This document shows positions 8,768 to 18,996 of a stretch of 64,000 nucleotides of DNA, one piece after another. The notes below the pieces were generated by a model, which saw only the letters and a list, made by a program, of their open reading frames with translations, was not told the origin of the DNA and searched no databases. Origin of the DNA: Devosia sp. (GTDB taxonomy: Bacteria > Pseudomonadota > Alphaproteobacteria > Rhizobiales > Devosiaceae). Position 1 is the first letter of the stretch, and every line of letters starts with the position of its first letter. The position numbers and the translations under genes are program-made. The stretch is from assembly GCF_017744655.1 (NCBI RefSeq), contig NZ_JAGIAW010000002.1:62001-126000 (forward strand). The letters run 5' to 3'.

Positions 8768-9840
8768 GCCGCCTGCTCTTCGATCCGGGAATTGAACTCG
8801 GCCACAGAACGACCGAGACCGCGCTTGTCGGGGCGGCGCGCCTCGCACCATTCGGTCTCATCGGCGTTGGCCTCTCCCGCGAGCCAGCGCGCCAGGGCGG
8901 GCGCTAGAAAGGCGCCGGTCGGGCCAAGACCAGTGAGGAGAAGCGGTCCATCGATGGCGACCGGCCCGAGGAGTGGGGCGCCATCGCTCGGCACCAGCAT
9001 TTCGTATCCGACCTGGCCGACCTGTTGCAATTGTCCGGTCTCGGCCAGAAGCGTCGAGAGGCGGCCGGAAAAGGCGCTGAGACCGCCTGGGCCCATGGCG
9101 GCCATGCCGCCTTCCTCGTGCTGCACGAGAATGGTGCCACTATCGAGCTGCGCCATGATCGGACCGGCGAGATGACGGCTCGATGCGGTCAGGATGGTTG
9201 CGTGCGGCTGGCGCAATAGTTGGGCCGGCCATTGCCAGCCCGCCAAGGCGCGCGAAATGGCCCAGTCGTCGACCAGGATGGCACGGCGGGCGACGAGCGT
9301 TTCATCGCCGGCCTTGATGGCGGTGGCGCCGCCGGGCGCCATGGTTGCCGTTTCCGGAGCAAGGCGGCGAACACCGCTTTCGCTCAGCCAGGCTTCGAGC
9401 GCGGGTTCGAAACCCGGACGATGAATGGTCACCGCGTCGTTGATGCGTAGGGCGGCGCGTTCGGCACCGATCTTTGCCGGCGGCACGGTTTCGAGGATCA
9501 TGCCATGGGCGCGGGCCATATGGGAAAAATGCCCGAGGGCCTCGCGGGCGGCCGGGCCATCGGCAAAGAAGATCGGGTCGACGCGGCGCAGCGCGTGTCG
9601 CCCGCCGATCCTGGTGACGAGCTTGGAAATATCAGGCAGGCAGGCCTTGAGCAGCGCCCAGGTTTCGGGCCGCGTGATCGGGGCGACCGACATGTCGAGC
9701 GTCCGTGGCAGGCGATAGCGCGCCTGGGCGTCGCCGATGATAACCACGCTGCGCTTGTGACGGCTCGCCAGAAGCCCAGCGACGAGCCCGGCCAGGGGGC
9801 TCGAACCGAAGACGGCAAAATCCAGCTCGGCCTCGCTCAT
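8764..9840 (-). CDS. FAD-dependent oxidoreductase (DAO/sarcosine oxidase beta-like)
   Basis: N-terminal Rossmann-like FAVFGSSPLAGLVAGLLAS; C-terminal DGAPLLGPVAIDGPLLLTGLGPTGAFLAPALARWLAGE. Confidence 0.7.
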   Translation of the reverse strand: MSEAELDFAVFGSSPLAGLVAGLLASRHKRSVVIIGDAQARYRLPRTLDMSVAPITRPETWALLKACLPDISKLVTRIGGRHALRRVDPIFFADGPAAREALGHFSHMARAHGMILETVPPAKIGAERAALRINDAVTIHRPGFEPALEAWLSESGVRRLAPETATMAPGGATAIKAGDETLVARRAILVDDWAISRALAGWQWPAQLLRQPHATILTASSRHLAGPIMAQLDSGTILVQHEEGGMAAMGPGGLSAFSGRLSTLLAETGQLQQVGQVGYEMLVPSDGAPLLGPVAIDGPLLLTGLGPTGAFLAPALARWLAGEANADETEWCEARRPDKRGLGRSVAEFNSRIEEQAA

Positions 9841-9977
9841 GCACTCAAATCCCTGCGACCGGCTGCCGCTGTGGCAATGCGTCCACAGCGAACACGCGGG
9901 TTTTGATGGTTTTTCGCCGCAATGGGCTTATAGAGGACCCAAGCTTGCTCGTTGAGGAAAGCAAGCGTTTGGGGCCC

Positions 9978-11057
9978 ATGATTTTCTGGTCGATCGCCAT
10001 TGCAGTTACCGCCATTGCCTGCGCCGCGTTGTTGTACGCGGGGCGCGGTCGCATGGTCAACGTGAGCACGCCTGAAAGCGCTGATGCCAACAGCCATTTC
10101 CGCCTCGTGCTGGCCGGGATCGACGCCGATCTCGCAGCCGGCAAGATCGGGGCCGAGGAAGCCGTGGGCGCCAAGGGCGAATTGGCGCGCGAAATGCTGC
10201 GCGCCAAGGGCGAGGCTGAGCCACAAACCGCGTATGAACTGGGGCGGGGTACTCTGTTTGCTGGCATCGGTCTCGTCGCCGCTCTGGCGCTTGGGCTTTA
10301 TGCCTTTCTCGGTAGCCCCAACCTCCCGGCCCAGCCGCTTGCCGGGCGGGCCGATGTTGCGGCGCAGAATATCAGTCTTGATACGGCCATTGCGCGCATC
10401 GAAGCGCAGCTTGCGGCCAATCCCGATGATCTGCGCGGCTGGACTGTGCTGGCGCCGGCACTGCTGGAAGTCGGCCGCTTTGCCGATGCGGCAGATGCTT
10501 ATGGCCGCATCATTGATCTCTCCGAACCGACCGCCCAATTGCTGACCGATCGGGCTGAGGCCCTGTTGCTGGCGGCAGATGGTGTGGGATCGGAAGAGGC
10601 CATGGGCCTGTTGCGCAACGCCGCCGACATGGACCCCGCTCACGCGCAATCGCGACTTTATCTCGGTGCCGAGCTGACCCGCACGGGCCAATATGAAGAG
10701 GCTGCCCGCTTCTGGCAGGCCGCGATCGATCTCGCGCAAGGCGACGAACCCTGGCTGCAAGCGGCCCGCCAGGGGCTTGCCGTTGCCGAGAATGATGGTG
10801 TCGATACGACGGCGCAGGATCAGGCGGAGATGATCCGCGGCATGGTGGGAAGCCTTTCCGCGCGCCTCTTTGCCGATGGAGGAACCGTCGAGGAATGGTC
10901 GCAACTGGTGCGCTCATACATCGTGCTTGGCGACCTGCCCAATGCGCAGATTGCCTATGATGCCTCGGTAGTGGCCTATCCGGCAGCCTTCGACCGCGGG
11001 GAACTCGACAGCATGGCGCTGGCCGCCGGCCTCAAACTCAATGGAGACCAGCAATGA
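9978..11057 (+). CDS. ccmI: c-type cytochrome biogenesis protein CcmI
   Basis: MIFWSIAIAVTAIACAALLY TM N-terminus, TPR-rich C-terminus, first gene of ccmIEFH. Confidence 0.9.
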   Translation: MIFWSIAIAVTAIACAALLYAGRGRMVNVSTPESADANSHFRLVLAGIDADLAAGKIGAEEAVGAKGELAREMLRAKGEAEPQTAYELGRGTLFAGIGLVAALALGLYAFLGSPNLPAQPLAGRADVAAQNISLDTAIARIEAQLAANPDDLRGWTVLAPALLEVGRFADAADAYGRIIDLSEPTAQLLTDRAEALLLAADGVGSEEAMGLLRNAADMDPAHAQSRLYLGAELTRTGQYEEAARFWQAAIDLAQGDEPWLQAARQGLAVAENDGVDTTAQDQAEMIRGMVGSLSARLFADGGTVEEWSQLVRSYIVLGDLPNAQIAYDASVVAYPAAFDRGELDSMALAAGLKLNGDQQ

Positions 11058-11530
11058 CCATGCCATCTGCCGTTCGCCGCAAGGGCTGGTCGCGCAAGCA
11101 GAAGCGCCTGGCCGTCATCATGGGGCTCGGCCTCGTGTTGGTGGTCGCTGCAGCGCTCGTGCTGACCGCGCTGCGCGACCAGATCGTGTTCTTCTATTCC
11201 CCAACCGACGTGCAGACGCGGGGCGTAGAAGCGGGCCACCCGATTCGCCTAGGCGGTCTCGTCAAGGACGGTAGTTGGGTGCGCGAAGGCCAGTCGAACA
11301 CCTTTGTCGTGACCGATGGCGCGACCGAAATCGTCGCGCACTATGTCGGCATCCTGCCCGACCTTTTCCGTGAAGGGCAGGGCGTCGTCGCCGAGGGTGC
11401 AATCGGGCCCGACGGCAGCTTCACCGCCACCAATGTGCTTGCCAAGCACGACGAAAACTACCTGCCGCGCGAAGTCGTCGATGCACTGAAGGCCCAGGGC
11501 GAGTGGCGGCCGGAGACTGCGACGCCGTGA
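11054..11530 (+). CDS. ccmE: cytochrome c maturation haem chaperone CcmE
   Basis: N-terminal TM; VLAKHDENYLPREV haem-binding motif; ATGA overlap with ccmI. Confidence 0.95.
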   Translation: MTMPSAVRRKGWSRKQKRLAVIMGLGLVLVVAAALVLTALRDQIVFFYSPTDVQTRGVEAGHPIRLGGLVKDGSWVREGQSNTFVVTDGATEIVAHYVGILPDLFREGQGVVAEGAIGPDGSFTATNVLAKHDENYLPREVVDALKAQGEWRPETATP

Positions 11531-13500
11531 GCATCGAACTTGGTCATTTTGCCCTGATCCTGGCTTGTGCCATCGCCACGGTTTCGGCGCTCGCCGGCCT
11601 GCTGCTCTGGCGTAGCGGTCAGCGTCTGGCTCAGGTATTGGCGCAGGCGTCCATCCTGCAATTCGTGCTGGTGGCCGTGGCCTTCCTCGCGGTGGTGCAG
11701 GCCTTTGTCACTTCCGATTTTTCGCTCAAGCTGGCGGTCGACAATTCGCATTCGCTGAAACCGCTGATCTTCAAGATCTCCGGCGTCTGGGGCAATCATG
11801 AGGGCTCGCTCCTCCTGTGGATCCTCATCCTCGTGCTCTTCGGCGCGCTGGTTGCCGCCTTTGGCCGACGCCTGCCGGCAGACCTCCTAAACTTGGTGCT
11901 TGGCGCGCAGAGCCTACTCGTCGCAGCCTTCGGTGGCTTTACGCTTTTCACCTCGAACCCATTTGAGCGCATTTCTCCGCCGCCGCTGGAAGGCTCGGAC
12001 CTCAACCCGATCCTGCAGGATATCGGCCTCGCCATTCATCCCCCGCTGCTCTATGCGGGCTATGTTGGCTTTTCGATCTGCTTCTCCTTTGCCATGGCGG
12101 CGCTGATTTCGGGGCGCATCGATCAGGCCTGGGCCCGCTGGGTGCGCCCCTGGACCATGCTGAGCTGGATCTTCCTCACCCTCGGCATCGCCATGGGGTC
12201 CTACTGGGCCTATTACGAACTCGGCTGGGGCGGCTGGTGGTTCTGGGATCCGGTCGAAAATGCCAGCTTCATGCCCTGGCTCGCCGGCACTGCGCTGTTG
12301 CATTCCGCACTGGTGATGGAAAAGCGCAATGCGCTGAAAATCTGGACGATCTTTTTGTCCATCATCACCTTCTCGCTGTCGCTGCTCGGCACCTTCCTCG
12401 TGCGCTCGGGTATTCTGACATCGGTCCATACCTTTGCCAGCGACCCCACGCGCGGCCTCGTCATCCTGACCATTCTGGCGGTCCTCATCGGTGGCGCCTT
12501 CCTGCTGTTCGCGCTGCGGGCAAGCAGCCTGCGTCAGGGCGGGCTTTTTGCGCCGATCTCTCGCGAAGGTGCGCTCATTCTCAACAACCTGTTCCTCGCC
12601 ACGGCGGTGGGCGCGGTGCTTGTGGGCACGCTCTATCCGCTGTTGCTCGATGCGCTGGCGGGCACGACGATCTCGGTCGGCGCGCCCTTCTTCAATCTCA
12701 CCTTCGGCGCGCTAATGGCGCCGCTATTGCTGGTGCTGCCCTTTGGGCCGCTGCTGCCGTGGAAGCGGGCCGATCTCGTCGCGGCGGGCCAAAGGCTGGC
12801 TGGCGCTGCGGTCCTTGCCGTGTTCCTCACCATTCTGGTTTCGGCGCTTGGCGGCATTTCCATTTCGCTGGCGCCGCTCGGCCTCTTGCTCGGCTTCTGG
12901 GTGACCTTCGGCGCCTTTGCAGAGCTGATCGAGCGCGGCCGCATTGGTCGCATTCCGGTCGGCGAAAGCGTTCGCCGCCTTGTCGGCCTGCCGCGCACCA
13001 TCTGGTCAACGGCACTCGGGCATATGGGGCTGGGCCTGACTGTGCTCGGCATTGTCTCGGTTAGCGCCTGGGAAACTGAGCTGGTGACGACGCTCAATCC
13101 CGGCGAGACGGCGGAGCTGAGCGGCTATACGCTTGCTTTCGACAGTTTCGAGCAAGTCCCAGGGCCGAACTATATGGCCGATACTGGGCATTTCACCGTC
13201 ACTGCACCCGGCGGCGGTACCAAGACGCTGGAGGCCGAGCGCCGCACCTATGTGGCGAGCGGCATGCCGACGACGGAAGCGGCGATCGAAACCTATGGGC
13301 TCTCGCAATTCTACCTGCAACTGGGCGAGCCGCTCGACAACACCCATGTCGTGCGCATCTGGTACAAGCCATACATCCTGTTGATCTGGCTCGGCGCCCT
13401 CGTCATGGCCGGTGCCGGCGTGCTGTCGCTGACGGATAGGCGCCTGCGCGTCGGCGCGCCGCAGCGGACGGCCAAGCCTGCCATGGAGCCAGCCGAATGA
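11527..13500 (+). CDS. ccmF: haem lyase subunit CcmF
   Basis: WGGWWFWDPVENASFMPWL WWD domain, many TM segments; GTGA start overlap with ccmE. Confidence 0.95.
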   Translation: MSIELGHFALILACAIATVSALAGLLLWRSGQRLAQVLAQASILQFVLVAVAFLAVVQAFVTSDFSLKLAVDNSHSLKPLIFKISGVWGNHEGSLLLWILILVLFGALVAAFGRRLPADLLNLVLGAQSLLVAAFGGFTLFTSNPFERISPPPLEGSDLNPILQDIGLAIHPPLLYAGYVGFSICFSFAMAALISGRIDQAWARWVRPWTMLSWIFLTLGIAMGSYWAYYELGWGGWWFWDPVENASFMPWLAGTALLHSALVMEKRNALKIWTIFLSIITFSLSLLGTFLVRSGILTSVHTFASDPTRGLVILTILAVLIGGAFLLFALRASSLRQGGLFAPISREGALILNNLFLATAVGAVLVGTLYPLLLDALAGTTISVGAPFFNLTFGALMAPLLLVLPFGPLLPWKRADLVAAGQRLAGAAVLAVFLTILVSALGGISISLAPLGLLLGFWVTFGAFAELIERGRIGRIPVGESVRRLVGLPRTIWSTALGHMGLGLTVLGIVSVSAWETELVTTLNPGETAELSGYTLAFDSFEQVPGPNYMADTGHFTVTAPGGGTKTLEAERRTYVASGMPTTEAAIETYGLSQFYLQLGEPLDNTHVVRIWYKPYILLIWLGALVMAGAGVLSLTDRRLRVGAPQRTAKPAMEPAE

Positions 13501-13976
13501 AGCGTCTCTTGTCGCTCCTCGCCCTGGTCCTCTGCCTCGTCGCGCCTGTCTTTGCCGTCTCGCCCGATGAAATGCTGGACGACCCGGTGCTGGAGCAGCG
13601 CGCCCGCGATATTTCGGCGGGGTTGCGGTGCCTCGTGTGCCAAAACCAGTCCATCGACGATAGCGACGCCGACCTTGCGCGCGACCTCCGCGTTCTGGTG
13701 CGCGAGCGGCTGGTGGCGGGCGATAGCAATGCGCAGGTGGAACAATATCTCGTCGACCGCTACGGCGAATATGTGCTGCTCAATCCGCGCCTCAACAACC
13801 ACACGCTGATCCTCTGGATCGCGGCGCCTGTCTTGTTGGCGCTGGGGCTCTTTGGCCTCTTCTGGGCGATGCGGCGGGCGCCGTCGGGGCCCAAAGTCGC
13901 GCCTCTTTCCGAAGACGAAAAACGCATTCTGGCGGAACTTTCCGACACTGAGGAAAGTGACGCGACAAAGGGTTGA
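13497..13976 (+). CDS. ccmH: cytochrome c biogenesis thiol oxidoreductase CcmH/CycL
   Basis: GLRCLVCQNQSIDDSDADLARDLR motif; ATGA overlap with ccmF. Confidence 0.95.
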   Translation: MKRLLSLLALVLCLVAPVFAVSPDEMLDDPVLEQRARDISAGLRCLVCQNQSIDDSDADLARDLRVLVRERLVAGDSNAQVEQYLVDRYGEYVLLNPRLNNHTLILWIAAPVLLALGLFGLFWAMRRAPSGPKVAPLSEDEKRILAELSDTEESDATKG

Positions 13977-13994
13977 GGGCGGCTTGCTGGCGCC

Positions 13995-16898
13995 TTGGTG
14001 GCGGGATATGCCTCTCTCATGAGCATCCATCTCTCGCCTTTGCCCGCCATTTCACATCCCGCTTTTGACGCTCTGCTGGCCGAATTGCCGGCCACGGCTG
14101 TTTCTGCCTTCAAGGCGGCGACACCCACCCTCGGCACCTTGCTGCAATCGGCGCCCTACCTGCTCGAATTGGCCCGGACCCATGCCGATTGGCTGGCAGA
14201 TGCGCTCGAGCGCGGGCCGGATACAGTCTTTGCCGAGCTTTTGCTGTCGGTCGCCGAAGCGGGTATCACGGCGGACGAAGCCGGCCTTGGCCAGACGCTG
14301 CGCATCGCCAAGGGACGCACTGCGCTTCTGGCGGCCGTGGCTGAAACCGGTGGCGTCTGGACCACGGCGCGAGCAACCGAAGCACTGTCCGACCTAGCCG
14401 ATGCCGCCCTTGAGGCCGCGCTCGATTTCCTCATGGGACAGGCCTTTGACAAGGGCCAGTTGACGCTCTCGCGCGAAGACGCACGCGCCAAAAATTCCGG
14501 CCTGGCGCTGTTCGCCCTGGGCAAGCATGGCGGTCGCGAGCTCAACTATTCCTCCGATATCGACATCGTCGCCTTCTTCGATCCGCAGAAGCCTGTGCTG
14601 GTCGATCCGAGCGAAGGCACGAAAATCTATTCGCGCATGGTGCAGAAGCTGGTTGGCCTGATGGAGGACCATCAAGCCCACGGCTATGTCTTCCGCACCG
14701 ACCTGCGCCTCCGCCCCGATCCGGGCTCGACGCCGGTAGCGCTCTCCGTCGATGCAGCGCTGGCCTACTACGAAGTGCGCGGCCAGAACTGGGAGCGCGC
14801 CGCCTGGATCAAGGCGCGACCCTGTGCCGGCGACAAGCAGGTGGGCGAGGCGTTCGTGAAGGAGCTCGCGCCCTATGTCTGGCGCAAGCATCTCGATTTC
14901 GCGACCATTGCCGATATCCAGGCGATGAAACGCCAGATCAACGTGTCCAAAAATGTCGGCGACATCCGCGTCGAGGGCCACAATGTCAAACTCGGCCGCG
15001 GCGGCATCCGCGAGATCGAGTTTTTTGCCCAGACCCAACAGCTAATCGCCGGTGGCCGCGACAAGGCCCTGCGCGTGCGCCCGACCTCGAAGGCCCTGGC
15101 GGCTTTGGCGGCGGCCAACTGGATCAGTCCGACCACGGCGAGCGAGTTGACCGAAACCTATTGGTATCTCCGCGCCGTCGAAAACCGCCTGCAGATGCTG
15201 CGCGACGAGCAGACCCACATCATGCCCGGCACGCCCGTGGCTGTAGCTGTCATCGGCCGGCTGATGAACCAGCCCGACCTACAAACTTTCGAGACCGATT
15301 ATCGCGCTGCGCTGGAGCGCGTCGCGCGCTACTATGCCGAGCTTTTCACCGAAGGAGAGTCCCTCGGCACGGTGGAAGGCAATCTCGTTTTCACCGGCAG
15401 CGATGACGATCCGAACACGCTCGAAACGCTGACTAATATGGGTTTTGCCGATGCCCACAAGGCCATCGAGACGGTGCGAAAATGGCATTATGGCAGCTAT
15501 GCCGCCACGCGCAGCGCCGCCGCGCGTGCGCACCTGACCGAACTGCTGCCTTCCCTGCTGACGACCCTCGCCAATGCCGGCAGCGCCGATCTTGGCTTGG
15601 CGCGCATGGACGATTTCCTCTCCCGTCTGCCGGGCGGCGTCCAGCTTTTTGCGCTGCTGCGCAACCATGCGCAGTTGCGTTCGCTGCTGGTGCAGTTCAT
15701 GGCCTCGGCGCCGCGCATGGCCGAGGCGGTTATCCATCGCGCCCATGTGGTGGACGGCCTCATCGATCCAGCCTTTGCCAATGACGTCACCCATCGCGAT
15801 GTGCTGGTGGCCAAGGTGGATTCATTCCTTGCCGATGCCCGCACCTATGAAGAGCTGATCGATCGCGCCCGCATCATCGGGCAGGAGCAAAAGTTCCTCG
15901 TCGCCGCGGGCCTGCTCTCGGGTACTGTCAGTGCCGCGGTGGCCGGGGAGCAGTTTACGGCTCTCGCCGAAACTCTGCTCAACCGCCTCTTTGCCAGTGT
16001 GCAGGAGGAATTTGCCCGCCGCCATGGCCGCATTACCGGCGCCTCCACGGCGCTTCTCGCCTTCGGCAAGATGGCGAGCCGGGAGATGACTTTTACCTCC
16101 GACCTCGATTTCATCCTGCTCTATGACGCGCCGGACACCGAGTCAGACGGCGAGCGTCCGCTGGCCCCGTCGCACTATTTCGCACGTCTGACCCAGCGCC
16201 TAGTCGCTGCGCTTGCGGCCCCGACGAGCGAGGGCGTGCTCTACGAAACCGATATGCGTCTGCGTCCTTCGGGCAATGCCGGGCCACTCGCCACCAGTCT
16301 CGCCTCCTTCCGCTCCTATCAGCGCGGCGAGGCCTGGACCTGGGAGCACCTGGCCCTCAGCCGCGCCCGCGTCGTCGCCGGGACGGGTGATCTGCCCCAT
16401 GTGGTCGAGCGTGAGATCGCCGAGGTCATGGCAATGCCGCGCGACAGGGGCAAGATCATTGACGATGTCGTCAGTATGCGGGCGCTGATGGCCAAGGAGC
16501 GCAAACCGCGTCACGCTTTCGACCTGAAACTCGCCGATGGCGGTCTCGTCGATCTCGAATTCATTGCCCAGTCGGCACAACTGGTCGCGGGCCCGCAAAT
16601 CGCTCTGCCGCAAGCGCCACCGGCCGAGGTTCTGGCGCGTCTCGGCGAAATCGGTCTCGTCCCCAGGGGCCAGCGCCTCGCCGAAATCCACACGGTTTAC
16701 GCGACCGTGCTGCAGGTGATGAGTTCGGCGCTGGTCAGTCCGTTCAAGGACGAAGCCTGGTCGCCAGCCTTCCAGGACCTCCTCGCCCAGCTTTGCCACT
16801 ATCCCGATTTCGGGCGGTTGGCGCTTGATGTGTCGGAGATGCAGGGAGAAGTCGCTGCGGCGGCCGCGGCCTGGTACGAGACGGCGCGAACGCTCTAG
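13995..16898 (+). CDS. glnE: bifunctional glutamine synthetase adenylyltransferase/deadenylylase
   Basis: About 960 aa with two nucleotidyltransferase halves: GGRELNYSSDIDIVAFF and MASREMTFTSDLDFILLYD. Start may be internal (14019). Confidence 0.92.
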   Translation: MVAGYASLMSIHLSPLPAISHPAFDALLAELPATAVSAFKAATPTLGTLLQSAPYLLELARTHADWLADALERGPDTVFAELLLSVAEAGITADEAGLGQTLRIAKGRTALLAAVAETGGVWTTARATEALSDLADAALEAALDFLMGQAFDKGQLTLSREDARAKNSGLALFALGKHGGRELNYSSDIDIVAFFDPQKPVLVDPSEGTKIYSRMVQKLVGLMEDHQAHGYVFRTDLRLRPDPGSTPVALSVDAALAYYEVRGQNWERAAWIKARPCAGDKQVGEAFVKELAPYVWRKHLDFATIADIQAMKRQINVSKNVGDIRVEGHNVKLGRGGIREIEFFAQTQQLIAGGRDKALRVRPTSKALAALAAANWISPTTASELTETYWYLRAVENRLQMLRDEQTHIMPGTPVAVAVIGRLMNQPDLQTFETDYRAALERVARYYAELFTEGESLGTVEGNLVFTGSDDDPNTLETLTNMGFADAHKAIETVRKWHYGSYAATRSAAARAHLTELLPSLLTTLANAGSADLGLARMDDFLSRLPGGVQLFALLRNHAQLRSLLVQFMASAPRMAEAVIHRAHVVDGLIDPAFANDVTHRDVLVAKVDSFLADARTYEELIDRARIIGQEQKFLVAAGLLSGTVSAAVAGEQFTALAETLLNRLFASVQEEFARRHGRITGASTALLAFGKMASREMTFTSDLDFILLYDAPDTESDGERPLAPSHYFARLTQRLVAALAAPTSEGVLYETDMRLRPSGNAGPLATSLASFRSYQRGEAWTWEHLALSRARVVAGTGDLPHVVEREIAEVMAMPRDRGKIIDDVVSMRALMAKERKPRHAFDLKLADGGLVDLEFIAQSAQLVAGPQIALPQAPPAEVLARLGEIGLVPRGQRLAEIHTVYATVLQVMSSALVSPFKDEAWSPAFQDLLAQLCHYPDFGRLALDVSEMQGEVAAAAAAWYETARTL

Positions 16899-17068
16899 CG
16901 CCGCCGTTCAGGCTGCGGAATACCGCGCTTTGCCAATTCTGCCTTGATGCTCTCGGGCATGTTCCGGCAGCCGCAGACTTGGGCATGCTCGATATGCCAT
17001 GCAACGCGTTCGTCTAGCTTGGCTTTCGGACCCAGACGATGCGCTTCGTGCCACTCGCGGTTGATCAT
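16895..17068 (-). CDS. small conserved-looking protein, 57 aa, Cys/His-bearing
   Basis: Read on the minus strand: MINREWHEAHRLGPKAKLDERVAWHIEHAQVCGCRNMPESIKAELAKRGIPQPERRR*. Absent from the supplied track. Its stop shares CTAG with the glnE stop. Confidence 0.7.
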   Translation of the reverse strand: MINREWHEAHRLGPKAKLDERVAWHIEHAQVCGCRNMPESIKAELAKRGIPQPERRR

Positions 17069-17071
17069 GAT

Positions 17072-18739
17072 CTAGGCCGCCACGGTCACTTTGCTGTGCC
17101 GCACGTCGAGCGGCAGCGAAATGGCGACCGTCGTGCCGACGGATGGCGCCGAGTCGATGACCATGCGGCCTCCGCTCAATTCGGCTATGGCGCGGGAAAT
17201 GGAAATCCCGAGACCCGGCCCGACACCCTCGCGGGTGAATGTGGCATCGCCCAGAGCGAAGGGCTGGCTGAGGCTCGAAAGCCGCTCCTCGGTCATGCCG
17301 ATGCCGGTATCGGTGACCTCGATGACGACGCCATCGTCTGCGGCAAAGGTCGCGAGGGTTAGTTTACCACCGGCCGGGGTAAAGCGAATCGCATTCTCGA
17401 CGATATTGCCAACCATGCGCACAAAGGCCAGTCGATCGCCGCAGAGCATCGCCCCGGTTTCGGAATTGACGGAGAGGGAAAGACCGGCCCGGGCAATCTG
17501 ACCGCGGAAGCGGCGGCAGGTCGCGGTGATGACTTCGTCGAGCGGGACGGCGTCGGCGCGCAACACCTTTTGTCCATTTTCGAGTTCGGCGAGATCGAGA
17601 ATGGCGGCGAAGGAATTGAGCAGGTGTTCGCCCGAGGTTTTGATCGACTGCACATATTCCGCGTAACGCGGATCGCCCATCTTGCCATAGGTCTCGCATT
17701 CCATCAGTTCGGCAAAGCCGATGATGTGGTTGAGCGGGGTGCGAATGTCGTGGCTGAGATGGGCGAGGAAATTGGTCTTGGCGCGGCTCGCGGCTTCCGC
17801 CTTGATCTTTTCTTCGTGGTAGCGGCGGGCCAGCAGGCGCTGTTCTTCGCGGATGGTCGAGAGCAGAACGTCAGTGCGACGGCGCTCGGTTTCATCCGAC
17901 AAGATCGTCATGAACCCGCCATCGGGAAGGGGGCGTTCGTCGATCAGCAGGCAGGAGCCGTCTTGCTGATGCAGTTCCAGGAGCCGGTTGCCGCTCTCTT
18001 CGCGCAGCAGCTTCATATAGCCGCCAGCAATCAGGCGCCCCAGAGCCTCGGGGTAGCTGATGCTGTCGCTTTCGAGCTTGAGGCGTTCGCGATAATCGCC
18101 ATTGCAAACGATCATTCGACCGTCGGTAGTCCAGCAGGCAATGCCCATGGGGATCGCCGAAGTGAGGGAGCGATAGGTGTGGCGCTCCATCGGATCGGGC
18201 ATGTCCTCGCCGCGGCGACGGCGCAACGTCAGCGCGGTCACCAGGCTGGCAAGCGCCAGGGCTGCTGCGCCGCGCCCGGCAAGGGCGCCAACTGCGCCCG
18301 ATTGCTCTGCCTGAACGCTGAGCAGGCCATGCGACCCGGCCGGCACGGCGTGAGAGAAGAAATCGCCGAAATCGGCCTCCGCTTCGACAAAGCGCGCGCG
18401 GGTAATACCCGGAAAATCGCTTGGCGTGCTCGCAAGTGTCGTTTCGGCGGCGGTGACGGGCTCATTGGCAACGCGCGCGGCGACGGCGACCCCGATAAGT
18501 GAGAGTTCGCGCTTCACTTCGCCCAGCGTCGTGACGACGTCGTAAACGATGAAAAGGGTCGCTGCGGCAAAGGCGGTGGCGGCGACAGCCAGCGTCATCG
18601 GCGTCAGGACACGGTGTCTGAACCCTCGGGGTGCAGCCGTGCCCTGGCGGCGGAGGCGCCGAAATTTATCCCCATTGCCCATGCCGAATCCATCAGCATC
18701 GGCGCCGGATACCTCCGACGACCGCATGAAATTCTCCAT
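17072..18739 (-). CDS. membrane sensor histidine kinase (HisKA/HATPase_c)
   Basis: FLAHLSHDIRTPLNHIIGFAELM H-box, NIVENAIRFTP, DTGIGM, GLGISISRAIAELSGG. Confidence 0.85.
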   Translation of the reverse strand: MENFMRSSEVSGADADGFGMGNGDKFRRLRRQGTAAPRGFRHRVLTPMTLAVAATAFAAATLFIVYDVVTTLGEVKRELSLIGVAVAARVANEPVTAAETTLASTPSDFPGITRARFVEAEADFGDFFSHAVPAGSHGLLSVQAEQSGAVGALAGRGAAALALASLVTALTLRRRRGEDMPDPMERHTYRSLTSAIPMGIACWTTDGRMIVCNGDYRERLKLESDSISYPEALGRLIAGGYMKLLREESGNRLLELHQQDGSCLLIDERPLPDGGFMTILSDETERRRTDVLLSTIREEQRLLARRYHEEKIKAEAASRAKTNFLAHLSHDIRTPLNHIIGFAELMECETYGKMGDPRYAEYVQSIKTSGEHLLNSFAAILDLAELENGQKVLRADAVPLDEVITATCRRFRGQIARAGLSLSVNSETGAMLCGDRLAFVRMVGNIVENAIRFTPAGGKLTLATFAADDGVVIEVTDTGIGMTEERLSSLSQPFALGDATFTREGVGPGLGISISRAIAELSGGRMVIDSAPSVGTTVAISLPLDVRHSKVTVAA

Positions 18740-18996
18740 AAATTTAAAGGGTTAGCCCCGAAGCGATTTGCTCGTTAACAAGTAATGAATCACCCCGAGG
18801 GGGCTTGTCCATAGGGGTGTTTGCGCCTTTGCGGGCGCGGCGCCAAAACGTGAGTCGATTGAATCACTTAGGTGAAAAGAAAAATCCTTCCACAGCCCTG
18901 TGAAAAACACGGCTCAAGGCGACGTGGGGCCGAAAACGGCAATGCCTCCCCCTTTTGAGGTGGGGAAGCATCTCATTTTTGCTCGATATCAGGCGT

